Shown here: positions 50,594-59,551 of the stretch, piece by piece
Position numbering within the stretch: the first letter of the stretch is position 1
Layout: each line of letters begins with the position of its first letter
Assembly (NCBI RefSeq): GCF_031202265.1
Contig: NZ_CP100604.1
Coordinates: 8,600,501-8,664,500 of the forward strand
Direction: 5' to 3'
From: Bradyrhizobium sp. Ash2021
GTDB lineage: Bacteria > Pseudomonadota > Alphaproteobacteria > Rhizobiales > Xanthobacteraceae
DNA length: 64,000 nucleotides
The notes under the pieces: generated by a model
Databases searched by the model: none
Told to the model about the DNA's origin: nothing
The model's input: only the letters and a program-made list of their open reading frames with translations
Translations under genes and position numbers: made by a program

Positions 50594-51382
50594 TCATCGA
50601 CTCGTCGACACGCCCGGCATGATTTGCCGAAGCGGTTCCGGCCCGACCGAGATCTGACCGGTGAACGGCCGGTCATGCGCGGCGATCAGCAGCACCGAGG
50701 CGGCCACGCCGGTCGCGAACAGCATAAGCGCAATCCCGGATGCCAGCCGGTTATCGCAGTGAATGAGAGCGATCGCGAGCAACTCGCAGATCGCCTGCAG
50801 GTACAGGCACCACCATTTGACCGGATTGACTTCCGCCTGGCTGATGATGATCCGTTGCCTGCGCGCGTCCAGCGCGGTCCCCAGGGCGCCAATTATTTCC
50901 CGCTGCGCGGTCTGCTGGCCGACGCCTGACGGCGTCATCTCGACCACGAGCTGCAGCGCCTCGGCAAGGGCTGCGGGAGACGCCCGCAGCGAGGCGGTTT
51001 GGCGCGCCATCATCGGCCACTCCACCGTGACCGCCTGCTCGATGTAACCACGAACGAGGTCCCGCAACCGACCCTCCTGCTCCGCCGGCAGGCCGGCGCC
51101 GAGCAGCGTGACGGCGCGGAGCGCGCTGGCTTCGCGGCTTACCGCCGCAGCGGCGCGGTCATTGTCACCCCAGACCTGTGCCGCGGTGAAAGCGACGAAC
51201 AGGCCGAAGATGATGCCCAGCACCGGCAGCATGCCGGGAGAAATCGCCTTGAACGACTTCGCCCGCGCGTCGGTCGCGAGCGCGCCAATGGCGGCGAACA
51301 TGGCCAGGGCGAGCAGATAGGTGAAGCCGAAGATCGCCAGCGCCATCAACGGCACCGGCAAATTGTGTAACCAGTCGCTCAT
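50594..51382 (-). CDS. DUF4239-like membrane protein
   Basis: 262 residues from ATG 51382. Two hydrophobic segments in the N-terminal third (about 8-32 and 48-68, PGMLPVLGIIFGLFVAFTAAQVW) and two near the C-terminus (about 195-240) surround a helical middle with EASALRAVTLLGAGLP. The order and the AAQVWGDNDRAAAAVSREASAL segment resemble DUF4239 (bestrophin-like) proteins, which might form a channel. The GTG/ATG context has no strong ribosome site. It is divergent from panE, about 80 nt away. Function unknown. Confidence 0.65.
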   Translation of the reverse strand: MSDWLHNLPVPLMALAIFGFTYLLALAMFAAIGALATDARAKSFKAISPGMLPVLGIIFGLFVAFTAAQVWGDNDRAAAAVSREASALRAVTLLGAGLPAEQEGRLRDLVRGYIEQAVTVEWPMMARQTASLRASPAALAEALQLVVEMTPSGVGQQTAQREIIGALGTALDARRQRIIISQAEVNPVKWWCLYLQAICELLAIALIHCDNRLASGIALMLFATGVAASVLLIAAHDRPFTGQISVGPEPLRQIMPGVSTSR

Positions 51383-51463
51383 TGCGGCCCCCCGCTGCCG
51401 TGTCTGGATTCCCGCGCACCGACAGGCCACACTGTCGGGCTGTAGTCAACGAGAGGAAACTCC

Positions 51464-52387
51464 ATGCGTATTGCGGTTGTCGGCGCGGGCGGCGTCGGAG
51501 GCGGATTTGGCGCGGCACTGGCCAAGGCGGGCGCCGACGTCACCTTCATCGCGCGCGGCGCCCATCTGGCCGCCATGAAGAGCGCGGGCTTGAAGGTCCA
51601 GGGCGGCCGCGGCGAGACCCATCTGGTGCCGACCCATGCCACCGACGATCCCGCCGGAATCGGCAAGGTCGATATCGTGCTGTTCTGCGTCAAGCTGTGG
51701 GACGTCGAAAGCGCAGGCGTTGCCATCAAGCCGCTGATCGGACCCGACACCGCGGTGATCCCGCTGCAGAACGGCATCGACGCGGCCGAGCGGCTGATCC
51801 CGATTCTCGGGAGCAACGCCGTGATGGGCGGCGTGGCGCAGATCTCTGCGTCGATCATCGCCCCCGGTACGATCCAGCAGGTCGGCACCTTCATGCGCAT
51901 GATTTTTGGCGAGCTCGACGGCAAGCGCAGCAAGCGGGCCGAGGATTTTCTGGCGCTTTGTCAGAAAGCCGGGTTCGATGCGGTCCTGAGCGAACAGATC
52001 CTCACCGATCTCTGGATGAAGTTCGTCCTGCTCGCCACCAACGCCAGCATCACGGCGCTGGCGCGCCAGCCGATCGGCAAGCTGCGCGACGACCCGGAGA
52101 TCCGTCCGGTTTTCATCGCCGCCCACCAGGAAGTGATCGACGTCGGCCGCGCCAGGGGCGTGGCGCTGCCGCCCAATGCGCTCGACATCATTCTCGAATT
52201 CAACAGCCATGCGCCGCCCACCATGAAAGCGTCGATGGCGCTCGATCTCGAGCGCGGCAACCGGCTGGAGCTGCCCTGGCTCGGCGGCAAGGTCGCCGAA
52301 CTCGGCCACAAGCTCGGCGTCCCGACGCCAACCCACAGCCTGATGTATGCGATGCTGAAGCCCTACATCATGGGTGCGCCCGGCTGA
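51464..52387 (+). CDS. panE: 2-dehydropantoate 2-reductase (ketopantoate reductase)
   Basis: 307 residues. The NADP-binding N-terminus VVGAGGVGGGFGAALAKAG, then DIVLFCVKLWDVE and PLQNGIDAAERL with Asn and the catalytic Lys in LTDLWMKFVLLAT, match PanE. The enzyme reduces ketopantoate to pantoate in CoA synthesis; PanE-fold paralogues with other substrates are common in Bradyrhizobium, so the specific reaction is likely but not certain. GAGAGGAAACTCC precedes ATG 51464. The position between unrelated genes gives no further hint. Confidence 0.85.
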   Translation: MRIAVVGAGGVGGGFGAALAKAGADVTFIARGAHLAAMKSAGLKVQGGRGETHLVPTHATDDPAGIGKVDIVLFCVKLWDVESAGVAIKPLIGPDTAVIPLQNGIDAAERLIPILGSNAVMGGVAQISASIIAPGTIQQVGTFMRMIFGELDGKRSKRAEDFLALCQKAGFDAVLSEQILTDLWMKFVLLATNASITALARQPIGKLRDDPEIRPVFIAAHQEVIDVGRARGVALPPNALDIILEFNSHAPPTMKASMALDLERGNRLELPWLGGKVAELGHKLGVPTPTHSLMYAMLKPYIMGAPG

Positions 52388-52428
52388 CCGCTGCGGCCTT
52401 GCTCAACAAAGCGCACAAATTCCCGAGC

Positions 52429-53589
52429 TTACAGCAACGCCGCAGCCTCCTGCTCCACATCGTATGGAAATATCCATCCTGCCGCCGACATCCATTTGCC
52501 CATTCGCCGGTTTCGTTCCGATACATCCTCGTTCTCGGATCGATAGAATCTGCCGGCTTCGCGCGAGGCGGCTTGTACCCGGCTGGTGTGCCCGAGTCGC
52601 AATTTTTCGTACGCCTTCAGTCGCGCAGGAACGTCTGCCGGCTTTGCATTTTCGAGCAGAACGGCCAGCGCAAAGCCGTCTTCGATCGCTTGTCCGGCGC
52701 CCTGGCCAAAATGCGGCACCATCGCGTGCGCGGCGTCACCGAGAAGCGTGGTGCGCGCCGTCGACCAGTACGGCAATGGTGCACGATCATAGACACCCCA
52801 ACGAAACGTTTCATCGAGCGCCCCGATTGTTTCCAGCACGGGAGCGTCCCAGCCGATATACTCGGCAGCCAACGCCTTCAGATCGCCCGGCGCAGTCCAG
52901 GTCTCTTCGGATTCAAGATCGCTTGGTACGAACGCGACCATGTTGATCAGGCGCCCCCGTGCAACCGGAAAGCACAGGAAGCTGCGCCTCGAACCCATCC
53001 ACATCTTCAATCCGCGAAGATCTTTCGCCCATGAAAGTCTCTCGGAGCGGATCAAACCTCTGTAGGCCATAATCCCTTCACTCGTCGGATTGGTGGTCAG
53101 GCCGACCTCGCGCTGTACGATCGAATGGATACCATCCGCTCCAATGACGATGTCCGCATCTGCGGTGACGCCATTTGCGAAGGCAAGCCCTACGCCGCGG
53201 TCGGTTTCCCTGATTCCGGTACAATGATGACCAAAGCGGACGGCACCTGCCGCCTGCGCGTCATTGAGCATATCCAGTAGTTCAACTCGATGGACGTGGT
53301 AGCTCGGACTATCGGCAGAAGCAGGCGGCGTCGGAACGGGCTCTCCGCGCGAAGTCCACAATGAAAGGCCCACGCTCCTGGTGCCAATATTCTCGATGCG
53401 ATCGCGAAGCCCGATGCGCATGAGCAGGCGTGCTGCATTTGGCTGGATCGAAATCCCGGCTCCGACCTCATGGGGCGAGTGAGCCTGTTCGAAGACCGTC
53501 ACGTTCAAGCCACGCGCCCGTAGCGCAAGGGCAGCGGCCAGGCCACCGATCCCGGCTCCCACGATGGCAATTTGAAGTTTGTCCGTCAT
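52429..53589 (-). CDS. FAD-dependent aromatic-ring monooxygenase (salicylate hydroxylase-like)
   Basis: 386 residues from ATG 53589. The three flavin motifs are present: GAGIGGLAAALALRARG (GxGxxG) at the N-terminus, ADIVIGADGIHSIVQRE (DG motif) in the middle and LLGDAAHAMVPHFGQGAGQAIEDG (GD motif) near residue 290 (partly quoted). This is group A flavin monooxygenase, single component, NAD(P)H-dependent; relatives hydroxylate salicylate, 6-hydroxynicotinate or related aromatics. A frame extending to 53766 overlaps the upstream gene and is rejected. The next upstream gene is an orphan binding protein, about 70 nt away, suggesting uptake and hydroxylation of one aromatic acid. Confidence 0.88.
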   Translation of the reverse strand: MTDKLQIAIVGAGIGGLAAALALRARGLNVTVFEQAHSPHEVGAGISIQPNAARLLMRIGLRDRIENIGTRSVGLSLWTSRGEPVPTPPASADSPSYHVHRVELLDMLNDAQAAGAVRFGHHCTGIRETDRGVGLAFANGVTADADIVIGADGIHSIVQREVGLTTNPTSEGIMAYRGLIRSERLSWAKDLRGLKMWMGSRRSFLCFPVARGRLINMVAFVPSDLESEETWTAPGDLKALAAEYIGWDAPVLETIGALDETFRWGVYDRAPLPYWSTARTTLLGDAAHAMVPHFGQGAGQAIEDGFALAVLLENAKPADVPARLKAYEKLRLGHTSRVQAASREAGRFYRSENEDVSERNRRMGKWMSAAGWIFPYDVEQEAAALL

Positions 53590-53656
53590 TGCATCCGTCC
53601 AGGGCGCCCAGCGTCGCTGCCGTTGTCGATCCCTCGGCTCGCTTCGGACAAGGCGC

Positions 53657-54874
53657 TCAGTTGCCAGCGGGAAAGCTGAGGATGTCGCCGAACAGCACCC
53701 ATTTGGAGCCGTCGAACCGCGCCATGCTGGCCTGCCGCCATGCAACACGTCTGTTCGGGGAAACATTTATCTTCACGCCGGGAAGGAACAGCGGCAGTTG
53801 CAGATCATGGATGCTGATCGCCTGCTTCAGCAGATTTTCGCGAGAGAGATCATCACCGCAATTTTTCAACACTACGACGATCATTTGGGCGCTGGAATAT
53901 GCAAGGATAGAATCTTCAACCAGTTCTCCCGGCGCCCACTGCGTCATGAAGGCCCGGTACTCCTTCATGTCCCTGTCGTCATCCCATCTCGGATCTTCGG
54001 ACGACTTCAGCCAGACGGACGTCAGCGCGCCCGTCGAGGCCTCGAGTCCCGCGGCTCGAAGAATCGTTGAAATGCCGCTGACACCGTTAAGTAGCACATG
54101 CTGAACCTTCCACCCAAGCTCGTGGACTTTGCGGATCAACTGAGCGGCGAACCGTCCATTGGATGCATGAAACAGCGTGTCGGCGCCCGAGGCTTTCAGT
54201 GCCACAACCTGCGAGTCGATCGTCGGCTCCGTCACATCGTAAGCCGCCTCCTTCACGATCATGGTCGCGGCCTTTGCGCCAAGCGCAGCCTTGAAACCCG
54301 CTAGATTGCCCTTGCCGAGGTCGTCGTTCTGATAGATCACCGCCACCCTCGCATCGGGCTTCGATTGCAGCAAATATTCCGCATACGTCCTGGTTTCGAC
54401 CAACTGGGACACACTGAACGTCGTTGTCCAGGGCAGGTTCTCAGGATCGTCGAGCTTCGGCGTACTCGCGAGCAGCAGGACTTGCGGCACGCCCTTGCTG
54501 TTGAGATATTTCGACGTGGCGAGGCTTGTCGGCGTTCCAATTGACCCCATGACAGCAAGAACCTCGTCGCTTTCCACCAGCTTGCGCGTTTGTTCGACCG
54601 TCTTGGGCGGCGAGAATGCGTCGTCGAGCGAAATCAAGGTGACCTTACGACCATTGATGCCACCGGACGCATTGACCTTCCTTAGATAGGCCACTTCAAC
54701 GCGGCCAAAAATGCCAAGCGACGAGAGCGGGCCGCTATAGGGCGCGGTCTGCCCGATCTTGATCTCCGTGTCGGTAACGCCCGGACCGTACGCCTTTTGC
54801 GCTATTGCGCCGGATGAAACGCCGACCGCAAGCGGGATCGCCGCAGCCGCGAGGATCATTGAAAGCTTCATCAT
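53657..54874 (-). CDS. ABC transporter substrate-binding protein (branched-chain amino acid type)
   Basis: 405 residues. The signal peptide is MMKLSMILAAAAIPLAVGVS..AIA-QKA; the mature part has the LivK fold: IKIGQTAPYSGPLSSLGIFG, GINGRKVTLISLDDAFSP, LAVMGSIGTPTSLA, RVAVIYQNDDLGKGNL. Members in this group often bind aromatic acids (benzoate, hydroxybenzoates). No other transporter genes lie adjacent. The frame to 55003 begins before the signal peptide and is rejected. It is divergent from the winged-helix ATPase and is probably controlled by it, together with the monooxygenase. Confidence 0.88.
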   Translation of the reverse strand: MMKLSMILAAAAIPLAVGVSSGAIAQKAYGPGVTDTEIKIGQTAPYSGPLSSLGIFGRVEVAYLRKVNASGGINGRKVTLISLDDAFSPPKTVEQTRKLVESDEVLAVMGSIGTPTSLATSKYLNSKGVPQVLLLASTPKLDDPENLPWTTTFSVSQLVETRTYAEYLLQSKPDARVAVIYQNDDLGKGNLAGFKAALGAKAATMIVKEAAYDVTEPTIDSQVVALKASGADTLFHASNGRFAAQLIRKVHELGWKVQHVLLNGVSGISTILRAAGLEASTGALTSVWLKSSEDPRWDDDRDMKEYRAFMTQWAPGELVEDSILAYSSAQMIVVVLKNCGDDLSRENLLKQAISIHDLQLPLFLPGVKINVSPNRRVAWRQASMARFDGSKWVLFGDILSFPAGN

Positions 54875-54958
54875 GTAAGCCCTATAGTCCCTGAGTTTTC
54901 GAGGCCCTGAACGCAGCACGGGGCCTCGAACGCTAATGAACGATATTGCGGAGCGCGT

Positions 54959-54986
54959 CCCGAAATCTTTCCGAAATTTTCCGAAA
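54959..54986. promoter_or_regulatory. Three direct repeats with 11/10-bp spacing
   Basis: CCCGAAA (54959-54965), TCCGAAA (54970-54976) and TCCGAAA (54980-54986) repeat with 11- and 10-bp periods, so all face the same side of the helix. The last two are embedded in the 9-mer TTTCCGAAA. Tandem direct repeats at this spacing are typical for OmpR/PhoB-type winged-helix proteins, and the downstream gene encodes one. They lie between it and the divergent binding-protein gene. Confidence 0.5.
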
Positions 54987-55008
54987 GCAACCTTGGCGGC
55001 CAAACTTT

Positions 55009-57009
55009 ATGAAGCCATCCCGGCAGATGATTGCGATCGGAAACCATGCGGTGGATTTCTCCCGCGAGGCGCTGATCGACCAGAGCGGCTCCATTGTTCC
55101 GCTACGCCCGCGGGCCTGGATGGTGCTCAGGTTTCTCGCTCTTCATGCCGGGCGGTTGGTCGGCAAGGACGAACTTATGGACGAGGTCTGGGCCGATTGC
55201 GAGGTTACCGAAGACTCTCTCGTTCAGGCGGTTGGAGACGTTCGCCGGGCGCTGGGCAAGGCTGGGCGAACGGCGCTGCGCACCTTGCCACGCCGTGGCT
55301 ACATGCTCGTCACAACCGAGAGCCGACCCGGAATTGTTCCCCAAAACACGCTGACGAGCATTGGCGATCGCCTGGACGCCAAGGCCGCGAAGCGCTTTGT
55401 CGGGCGAGAGAGCGAACTCGCGCTGCTTCGCCGGGCGATTTCGCCGGACCCGCCAAGCACGGCGCTCTTCTTCGTGCACGGCCCAGGCGGCATCGGCAAG
55501 ACCACCCTGGTGGAACGTCTGCGTGCCGAGGCAGCAGTCGAAGGGATCATCTTTGTCAGGATCGACGCCACAGGCGTGTCCGCCGAGCCAAGCGTCATAC
55601 TGGCTGCCTTGGCTAACGCCCTTGGTCTGAGTGAAGCCGCCGCCACGATCGAACAACTGGTAGCGGGGTTTTCACGCCGCAGCGTGCTGGTCGTCGATTC
55701 GTTTGAAGCCCTGGAGCCGATCAGCGGCTGGGTACGCGACACACTGCTGCGAGCGCTGCCTTCGCATGTCACCGTGCTATTGGCCGGTCGCCAGGCGCCT
55801 GACACACGCTGGACCGCGCACCCGCTTTGGTGCGACGCCATGCACTGTATCGGCCTGGATTCGCTGTCACGGGCGGAATCGACTCGTCTGCTGGATGTTC
55901 ATGGCGTTGCCGCAGACGCGCATTCGGCGGTGCTCGACCTCTGCCATGGGCATCCGTTGGCGTTGCTACTGGTTGCCGACGAAGTGCGGCGGCTTGGCCG
56001 AGTCCCGTCGGGATTAAGCCCGGATCTCGTACGGGCGCTGACCAAGCGTTGCGTCGCGCAGGCGCCGACGGCGCTGCACCGTACCGCGCTTGAGGCCTGT
56101 GCTCGAACGCGCACCACGACGGTCTCCTTGCTGTCCGAAGTGGTTGACGCGGCGAGTGCGGTCATGCTGTTCGAGTGGCTCGCGGAACAGAGCTACGTCA
56201 GTTCAGGTCCCGAGGGACTTTGGCCACACGAGCTTGTGCGTGACGCCATTGACGAAGAGCTGCGTTGGCGAGACCCGAAAAGTTCGCGCAGGCTCCAGCA
56301 CGCAGTTAATCGACACTTGATTCGGCAGCTGCAAACAGGCCTGAGCATCTCGCACACCATATTGGAGTTGCAATACCTTGAACGCCGTTCGCCGGTGATG
56401 CAGCGCTTCTTCGATTTTTCCGCGCTGGGGACCATCTCGGTCAAGCCTGCGACCGCGGCTGATGCGAGCGGCATCGCGCGCCTGCGGGATGCCGGGCTGC
56501 CGCCCGGCGAACGAGCGCTGTTCGATCACTGGCGTCACCACGGTGCAACGCGAACGTTGACGGCGCACCGCCATGGCGATGAGTTGTGTGGCGTGACCCA
56601 GATCCTGAGGCTCGACGGGTTGGACGATCTCAGCGCGGCCGCCGATCCGGTTGTCTGCGCCGTGCGGCAGGCGCTGGGTAACGCGCTGGCGGATGGGTCT
56701 ACATCTTTGATGTCCAGGTTCACTGTGCCGGAGGGCGAGCGGCGTGGACTGAACCCTGCGATGAACGCCCTGCAGATAAGCCATTTTATGCTTTGGGCCA
56801 CCGAACCGGGTTTACGGTTCTATGTGGTGGTTGCGCTCCACCCCGATCATTTCGCGCCGCTGCTGGAGGGCAGCCGCTTCCAGCGCCTCGCCGGTTGCGA
56901 CCGTGTCTTCGACGGGACGCCAGTCGGCTGTTTTGTACATGATTGGCAGGTTGAACCCTGGACAGAGTGGCGTGATCGGTTAATCGATCTCTCAGTTGTC
57001 GTAGCGTAG
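55009..57009 (+). CDS. Winged-helix/AAA (STAND-like) regulatory ATPase
   Basis: 666 residues from ATG 55009. Domain order: an OmpR-type winged helix at about 5-105 (PLRPRAWMVLRFLALHAGRLVGKDELMDEVW, quoted in part), a P-loop ATPase with Walker A GPGGIGKTT at 158-166 and a Walker B-like VLVVDSFEAL near 225, then helical regions to about 470, and a C-terminal part (about 490-666) with a mixed alpha/beta pattern that could be a degenerate GNAT fold. This layout resembles AfsR/SARP-like and MalT-like STAND regulators: ligand binding and ATP-driven assembly control DNA binding. No ribosome site is obvious and an in-frame ATG at 55027 is an alternative. Divergent from the substrate-binding protein. 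Confidence 0.75.
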   Translation: MKPSRQMIAIGNHAVDFSREALIDQSGSIVPLRPRAWMVLRFLALHAGRLVGKDELMDEVWADCEVTEDSLVQAVGDVRRALGKAGRTALRTLPRRGYMLVTTESRPGIVPQNTLTSIGDRLDAKAAKRFVGRESELALLRRAISPDPPSTALFFVHGPGGIGKTTLVERLRAEAAVEGIIFVRIDATGVSAEPSVILAALANALGLSEAAATIEQLVAGFSRRSVLVVDSFEALEPISGWVRDTLLRALPSHVTVLLAGRQAPDTRWTAHPLWCDAMHCIGLDSLSRAESTRLLDVHGVAADAHSAVLDLCHGHPLALLLVADEVRRLGRVPSGLSPDLVRALTKRCVAQAPTALHRTALEACARTRTTTVSLLSEVVDAASAVMLFEWLAEQSYVSSGPEGLWPHELVRDAIDEELRWRDPKSSRRLQHAVNRHLIRQLQTGLSISHTILELQYLERRSPVMQRFFDFSALGTISVKPATAADASGIARLRDAGLPPGERALFDHWRHHGATRTLTAHRHGDELCGVTQILRLDGLDDLSAAADPVVCAVRQALGNALADGSTSLMSRFTVPEGERRGLNPAMNALQISHFMLWATEPGLRFYVVVALHPDHFAPLLEGSRFQRLAGCDRVFDGTPVGCFVHDWQVEPWTEWRDRLIDLSVVVA

Positions 57010-57217
57010 GACCGGGGAACCACAGAGTTAGCCAGCAGCGCCGGGCCCGGGCCGATCGTACCTGACAAAGTCCGTTGTTCGCACGAACGCTCACATCTCC
57101 TGAAACGCTGAACTTCCGAGCCTTACATCAAGGGTACGGCTGGCTGAGGGTTTCGGACGGTTGGATTGAGCGTCGTGCAGGACTATGATGTGCCGTAGTG
57201 TATCCAGGACCGCATCC

Positions 57218-58108
57218 ATGCAGCAGCCATTCGACCGCGCCGCCGAGGATCTCGGCAACTCGATCCATCTCGAACACGTCAACGTCACGGTACCCGATCA
57301 GCGGCTGGCGACCTTGTTCTATGTCGCCGGCCTCGGGCTGACCCGCGATCCCTATCTGATGGTGTCCGACACCAATATGTGGGTCAATGTCGGCCGCAGC
57401 CAGTTTCACCTGCCGAACGGCGGCCCGCAGGTGCTTCGCGGCCATACCGCCCTCGTCATCTCGGGCCGGCAGGCCCTGCTCGACCGGCTCGCGTCCGTTG
57501 CGAAGAAGTTAGAGGGTACTTCATTCGCGTTCAGCGAGCACAACGATTACGTCGAGGCGGTTTGTCCCTGGGGCAATCGCCTGCGCTGCTATGAGCCGGA
57601 CACCGCGCGCTTCGGGCGCATCACGCTTGGCATCCCCTATGTCGAGTTCGACGTGCCGCCCGGGACCACGCAAGGCATTTGCGCCTTCTATCCGGAGTTC
57701 ATGGGAATTGCGACCGAACTGAAGAACGGCGACGGCACGGTCGCACGCGCCAAGGTGGGCAAGGACCAGTATCTGCAATTCCGCGAGACCGACCGCGTGC
57801 TGCCGGAATACGACGGCCACCATGTGCAGATCTACATCACCAACTTCTCCGGCCCTTATCGCAAACTCAGGGATCGCGGCCTGGTCTCGCAAGAGGACAA
57901 CCAGTACCAATACCGCTTTCGCGACATCGTCGATCCCGCCAGCGGCAAACACCTGTTCACGGTCGAGCACGAAGTGCGCAGCGCCACGCACCCGATGTAC
58001 CTGCGGCCGCTGATCAACCGCAATCCGGCAGAGACCAACCGCACTTACGCCGCCGGCCACGAGCAATGGGCGTGGGCGATGGGACCGGACCAGTACGACG
58101 AGCGATAG
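57218..58108 (+). CDS. VOC-superfamily protein, two modules
   Basis: 296 residues. The first vicinal-oxygen-chelate module starts SIHLEHVNVTVPDQRLATLFYV (quoted in part) and the second begins near ITLGIPYVEFDVPPGT and includes DGHHVQIYITNFS and HLFTVEHEVRS, where His and Glu residues fit the metal-ligand places. Two-module VOC proteins of this length include extradiol dioxygenases and isomerases. A function is not assigned. A CAGGA ribosome site precedes ATG 57218. No obvious operon partner. Confidence 0.78.
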   Translation: MQQPFDRAAEDLGNSIHLEHVNVTVPDQRLATLFYVAGLGLTRDPYLMVSDTNMWVNVGRSQFHLPNGGPQVLRGHTALVISGRQALLDRLASVAKKLEGTSFAFSEHNDYVEAVCPWGNRLRCYEPDTARFGRITLGIPYVEFDVPPGTTQGICAFYPEFMGIATELKNGDGTVARAKVGKDQYLQFRETDRVLPEYDGHHVQIYITNFSGPYRKLRDRGLVSQEDNQYQYRFRDIVDPASGKHLFTVEHEVRSATHPMYLRPLINRNPAETNRTYAAGHEQWAWAMGPDQYDER

Positions 58109-58114
58109 TAAGCT

Positions 58115-58234
58115 CGTCGTCCCTGCGAAGGCAGGGCCCCATAACCACCGATGCTCGTCGGTTAAAGAAGCCGTCTACCCATGTGCCCTTTTCGCGGGCC
58201 GCGGCGTATGGGTCTCCGCTTTCGCGGGGACGAC
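58115..58234. repeat. CGTCGTCCCTGCGAAGGCAGGG repeat
   Basis: Left CGTCGTCCCTGCGAAGGCAGGGCCCCATAACC and right CATGGGTC-type and CGCTTTCGCGGGGACGAC sequences pair imperfectly. It lies between the convergent VOC and HlyD genes. Confidence 0.65.
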
Positions 58235-58243
58235 ACGATAAAC

Positions 58244-59551
58244 TCACTTCTCCCGGAACGCGCGCATGAACTGGTCGCTGAGCGGCTTCAGCAGGTACGA
58301 GAACATGGTGCGGTCGCCGGTCTGCACGAAGGCTTCCACCGGCATGCCGGGGATGATCTTGTTGTCGCCAAGGCGGGCGACCTCTTCCGGCGGCATCGAG
58401 ACGCGGATGGTGTAGTAGCTTTGCCCGGTGCGCTGGTCGGTGGTGACGTCGGCGGAGACGCGGGTGACGACGCCGTTGAGTTCCGGCGTGGTGCGCTGGT
58501 TGAAGGCCGACAGCCGCAGCAGCGTCTTCTGGCCGATCTGCAGCTTGTCGATATCCTGCGGATTGACCTTGGCCTCGACCGAAAGGGCATCCGCCTGCGG
58601 CACGATCATCATGATGGCGTCGCCGGCGGTGATGACGCCGCCGACGGTATGGACCGTCGACTGCAGCACCATGCCGTCCTGCGGGGCGCGGATGTCGATG
58701 CGGCGGAGTTGATCTTCGGCGGTGACCTTGCGTTCGACGAACTCGCCGATCTTGTCGTTGGTCTCACGCAAATCCTTGGAGACCTCGCTGACCATGTCCT
58801 TGTCGACCTGGATGATCTGCAGCTCGGTCTCGGTGATCTTGCCCTTGGCCTGGGCGCGCGAGGAGATGTACTGCGCGCGCTCGCCCGACAGCCGGGCCTG
58901 GTCGCGCTCCAGCGTGGTCAGCCGCGATAATTGCACGAGGTGCTGGTCGTAAAGCTGGCGGACGCCGACCAGCTCCTTCTCGACCAGCGCGATTTCCTTG
59001 TCTTTCGCCTGCTCCTGCGCGGTGAGGCCCGCGATTTCCTCGTTCAGCTGCGTGACCCGCTCGCGCAATTGCGCCTTTTGTCCGGTCCGCCCAAAGACGC
59101 GAACCTCGAACAATTTGGTTTCGCTGGCCATCACATCCCTGACGTCAGGGTCGTCGGCGCGATCGGTCAGCGCCGTCGGAAACTGGACCTTGTCGAGGCC
59201 GCGCTGCTCGGCCTCGAGCCGCGCGGCGCGCGCCCACAGACCGTTGAGCGTCTTGACCACGATCGCAAGGCTCGCCTTGACGACGGTCTCGTCGAGACGC
59301 ACCACGATATCGCCGGCCTTGACCAGGTCACCGTCGCGCACGCGGACTTCGCCGACCACGCCGCCGGTCGGGTGCTGGACTTTCTTGACGTTGGAATCGA
59401 CCACCACCGATCCCGGCGCGATCAGCGCGCCGGATATCTGCACGGTCGATGCCCAGCCGCCGAAGCCGCCGGCGAGAACGAGCACGGCGACCAGCCCCAC
59501 GATCAGATGCGCCCGTATTGAGCGGCGGGCGCCGCGCAGTTCTGCGGTCAT
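58244..59551 (-). CDS. HlyD-family membrane fusion protein of a type I secretion system
   Basis: 435 residues. One N-terminal TM (LIVGLVAVLVLAGGFGGWAS) follows a short cytoplasmic tail; a lipoyl-like half (VKKVQHPTGGVVGEVRVRDGDLV) precedes a long coiled coil (about 110-285, with repeated ETELQ/ERDQARLSGE-type heptads) and the second lipoyl half with IRAPQDGMVLQSTVHTVGGVI, then a beta-barrel domain. This is the PrtE/HlyD adaptor. Its start overlaps the stop of the ABC gene by 4 nt (ATGA), so the two are coupled. No outer-membrane TolC gene is seen here. Confidence 0.92.
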   Translation of the reverse strand: MTAELRGARRSIRAHLIVGLVAVLVLAGGFGGWASTVQISGALIAPGSVVVDSNVKKVQHPTGGVVGEVRVRDGDLVKAGDIVVRLDETVVKASLAIVVKTLNGLWARAARLEAEQRGLDKVQFPTALTDRADDPDVRDVMASETKLFEVRVFGRTGQKAQLRERVTQLNEEIAGLTAQEQAKDKEIALVEKELVGVRQLYDQHLVQLSRLTTLERDQARLSGERAQYISSRAQAKGKITETELQIIQVDKDMVSEVSKDLRETNDKIGEFVERKVTAEDQLRRIDIRAPQDGMVLQSTVHTVGGVITAGDAIMMIVPQADALSVEAKVNPQDIDKLQIGQKTLLRLSAFNQRTTPELNGVVTRVSADVTTDQRTGQSYYTIRVSMPPEEVARLGDNKIIPGMPVEAFVQTGDRTMFSYLLKPLSDQFMRAFREK

